DNA from: Lactobacillus helsingborgensis
Lineage (GTDB): Bacteria; Bacillota; Bacilli; Lactobacillales; Lactobacillaceae
Assembly: GCF_000970855.1 (NCBI RefSeq)
Contig: NZ_KQ034046.1
Coordinates: 328,540-392,539 of the forward strand
Reading direction: 5' to 3'
Length of the DNA stretch: 64,000 bases
Part shown: positions 62,401 to 64,000 of the stretch, in pieces
Layout: every line of letters starts with the position of its first letter
Numbering within the stretch: position 1 is the stretch's first letter
Notes under the pieces: generated by a model
What the model saw: only the letters and a program-made list of their open reading frames with translations
Database searches by the model: none
What the model was told of the DNA's origin: nothing
Translations under genes and position numbers: made by a program

Positions 62401-63708
62401 ATGCTGGATATTAAATTGATTCGTGAGAATCTTGATTGGGCTAAAGATAAGCTGGGTAGACGCGGCGTTAAGCCAGAAGAACTGGATGAATTAGTCAAAA
62501 TTGACGCTGATAGACGTGAAGAATTAAATCGCAGTGAGCAACTGAAAGCGGAGAGAAACAAAGTTTCTAAAGAAATTGCTGAAATTAAGAGAAATAAGCA
62601 AGATGCTTCCGCCGCTGTGCAAAAAATGCGTGAAGTTGGACAGGAAATTAAGGAACTAGATGAAAAGGTTGCTGAATTAACTGAAAAGCAAAACTATATT
62701 TTATTAAGGCTGCCTAATTTCCCTGATGATTCTGATCCAATCGGACCTGATGAAAGTTATAATGAAGAAGTTCGTAAGTGGCACGAACCAACAAAACTCG
62801 ACTTCAAGCCCAAAGCTCACTGGGAACTTGGTACCGATTTAGATATTTTAGACTGGGACAGAGGCGCTAAGGTTTCAGGTGCACGTTTTGTCTATTATAA
62901 AGGTGCTGGTGCCTTGCTTGAACGGGCAGTGTTTAACTTTTTCTTAGATGAAAATACTAAGGAAGGTTATACTGAAGTTATTCCGCCATATTTAGTCAAC
63001 GACGAGTCAATGCAGGGTACAGGTCAATTTCCTAAATTCCGCGAAGATGTTTATACAATTGTGGATAATGATGATCCTGATAAGCCACTTGATTTAACTT
63101 TGATACCAACTGCTGAAGTGCCACTGGTTAACTATTTCCGTGATGAAATTATTCACGCAGACAAATTACCAATTAACGTTACTGCACTTTCTCCAGCCTT
63201 TAGAAGTGAAGCTGGTTCAGCTGGACGTGATACTCGGGGCTTAATTAGAATGCACGAGTTTAGAAAAGTGGAAATGGTTAAGATTTGTAAGCCGGAAGAG
63301 TCTTGGAATGAATTGGACAAACTCACAAACAATGCTGAACACTTGTTACAAAAATTAGATTTACCATATCATGTTGTGGCATTATCAACTGGGGATGCTA
63401 GTTTTACTAGTGCCAAAACCTATGATTTGGAAGTGTGGATGCCGGCACAAGATAAGTATCGTGAAATCTCCAGCTGTTCTAACTGTACTGACTTTCAAGC
63501 TCGGCGTGCGCAAATTCGTTACCGCGATGAAGATGGTAAACTTCATTTGGCACATACGCTTAATGGCTCAGGCTTAGCTGTCGGCAGAACGGTTGCTGCA
63601 ATTTTAGAAAATTACCAAAATGAAGATGGCACTGTCACAGTACCCGAAGTTTTAGTTCCTTATATGAATGGAATGAAAAAGATTACTAAAGAAGAAAGTT
63701 TAATCTAG
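62401..63708 (+). CDS. serS: Seryl-tRNA synthetase
   Basis: A 435-aa class II synthetase. The N-terminal coiled-coil arm (about 25-105) binds the long variable arm of tRNA-Ser. Motif 2 is [21 protein letters not shown] and motif 3 lies in [24 protein letters not shown] before ATG 62401 sets the start; the frame opens earlier at 62386 inside the leader. Expression is controlled by the T-box. Confidence 0.98.
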   Translation: MLDIKLIRENLDWAKDKLGRRGVKPEELDELVKIDADRREELNRSEQLKAERNKVSKEIAEIKRNKQDASAAVQKMREVGQEIKELDEKVAELTEKQNYILLRLPNFPDDSDPIGPDESYNEEVRKWHEPTKLDFKPKAHWELGTDLDILDWDRGAKVSGARFVYYKGAGALLERAVFNFFLDENTKEGYTEVIPPYLVNDESMQGTGQFPKFREDVYTIVDNDDPDKPLDLTLIPTAEVPLVNYFRDEIIHADKLPINVTALSPAFRSEAGSAGRDTRGLIRMHEFRKVEMVKICKPEESWNELDKLTNNAEHLLQKLDLPYHVVALSTGDASFTSAKTYDLEVWMPAQDKYREISSCSNCTDFQARRAQIRYRDEDGKLHLAHTLNGSGLAVGRTVAAILENYQNEDGTVTVPEVLVPYMNGMKKITKEESLI

Positions 63709-63723
63709 TTTAATAGACTCGTT

Positions 63724-63760
63724 AATTTCGTAAGCTGATCAGCTTACGAAATTTTTTTGG
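63724..63760 (+). terminator. Terminator after serS
   Basis: ATTTCGTAAGCTGA and TCAGCTTACGAAAT are a perfect palindrome followed by TTTTTTT. The remaining 240 bp to the window end show no gene. Confidence 0.85.
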
Positions 63761-64000
63761 TAAAAAAATCAATTTGAATTTAGCTCAAAAGAGCCTAAAT
63801 TACGAATATTTAACAAATTGGTCTAGTCAAAAAGGTAAAAATCGCACATATCAGGTATTAGTTAAAACTAATTTGAAAGCAAAATAACTTAAATAACGAA
63901 CAAAAACTTTAATTTGACGAACTAACACAAAAAGAGTAAGGTATTACTTGTGCTTGAGCGAGTTACAACAAATAACAAGTTCAACATAAATCGAGCAAAA

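Overview
The window is low-GC Firmicutes DNA that looks like a Lactobacillus-type lactic acid bacterium. The support is the density of PTS sugar systems (one mannitol, two mannose-superfamily), a serS T-box, a type II-A CRISPR locus with csn2, PepI-type peptidase, CcpA-like cre boxes and strong AGGAGG ribosome sites. Many sugar PTS would suit a gut or plant/insect niche, but the species cannot be fixed from the sequence alone.

Layout. 1-4200: end of a mannitol locus (mtlA C-terminus, mtlF, mtlD, mtlR). 4289-10330: sorbose/sorbitol-type locus, with sorE and a SorC-family regulator leftward and sorF-A-B-C-D plus a tiny membrane ORF rightward, and four copies of a CACATTTGTG-like operator. 10797-12688: drug-type MFS pump and TetR regulator. 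12743-17100: leftward ABC importer (solute-binding lipoprotein, permease, ATPase) and a second free-standing solute-binding gene. Each solute-binding gene is preceded by the same roughly 260-nt attenuator, which encodes a tyrosine-rich leader peptide ending RYYxSY[FY]R-stop. This is the most striking regulatory system in the window. 17394-24693: sigma-54 unit, made of a LevR/ManR activator, a textbook -24/-12 promoter, mannose-family IIA, IIB, IIC and IID, an MgtC-family membrane protein and rpoN itself as the last gene. 24848-25789: aldo/keto reductase.

26058-33032: complete type II-A CRISPR-Cas locus (cas9, leftward tracrRNA, cas1, cas2, csn2, array of 10 repeats and nine 30-bp spacers). 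33080-42280: MFS exporter, membrane glycosyltransferase, proline iminopeptidase, a PAS protein carrying two C-terminal flavinylation-like motifs, a DUF3290/DUF421/SIR2-like/exonuclease run and a secreted-type nuclease. 42602-49590: UgpC-A-E-like ABC importer with a beta-CASP metallo-hydrolase embedded in it and two tandem solute-binding lipoproteins. 49727-58339: CorA-type transporter, serine-hydrolase-like protein, TetR/MMPL pair, ABC-F protein with a possible leader peptide, and a zinc-ribbon membrane protein. 58412-63708: aldehyde dehydrogenase, esterase, VTT-domain protein, GNAT acetyltransferase, and serS under a Ser T-box.

No tRNA, rRNA, insertion sequence or prophage was recognised. 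Start codons were moved from the longest frame wherever a ribosome site decided the matter. All family assignments are by motif recognition, not by search.
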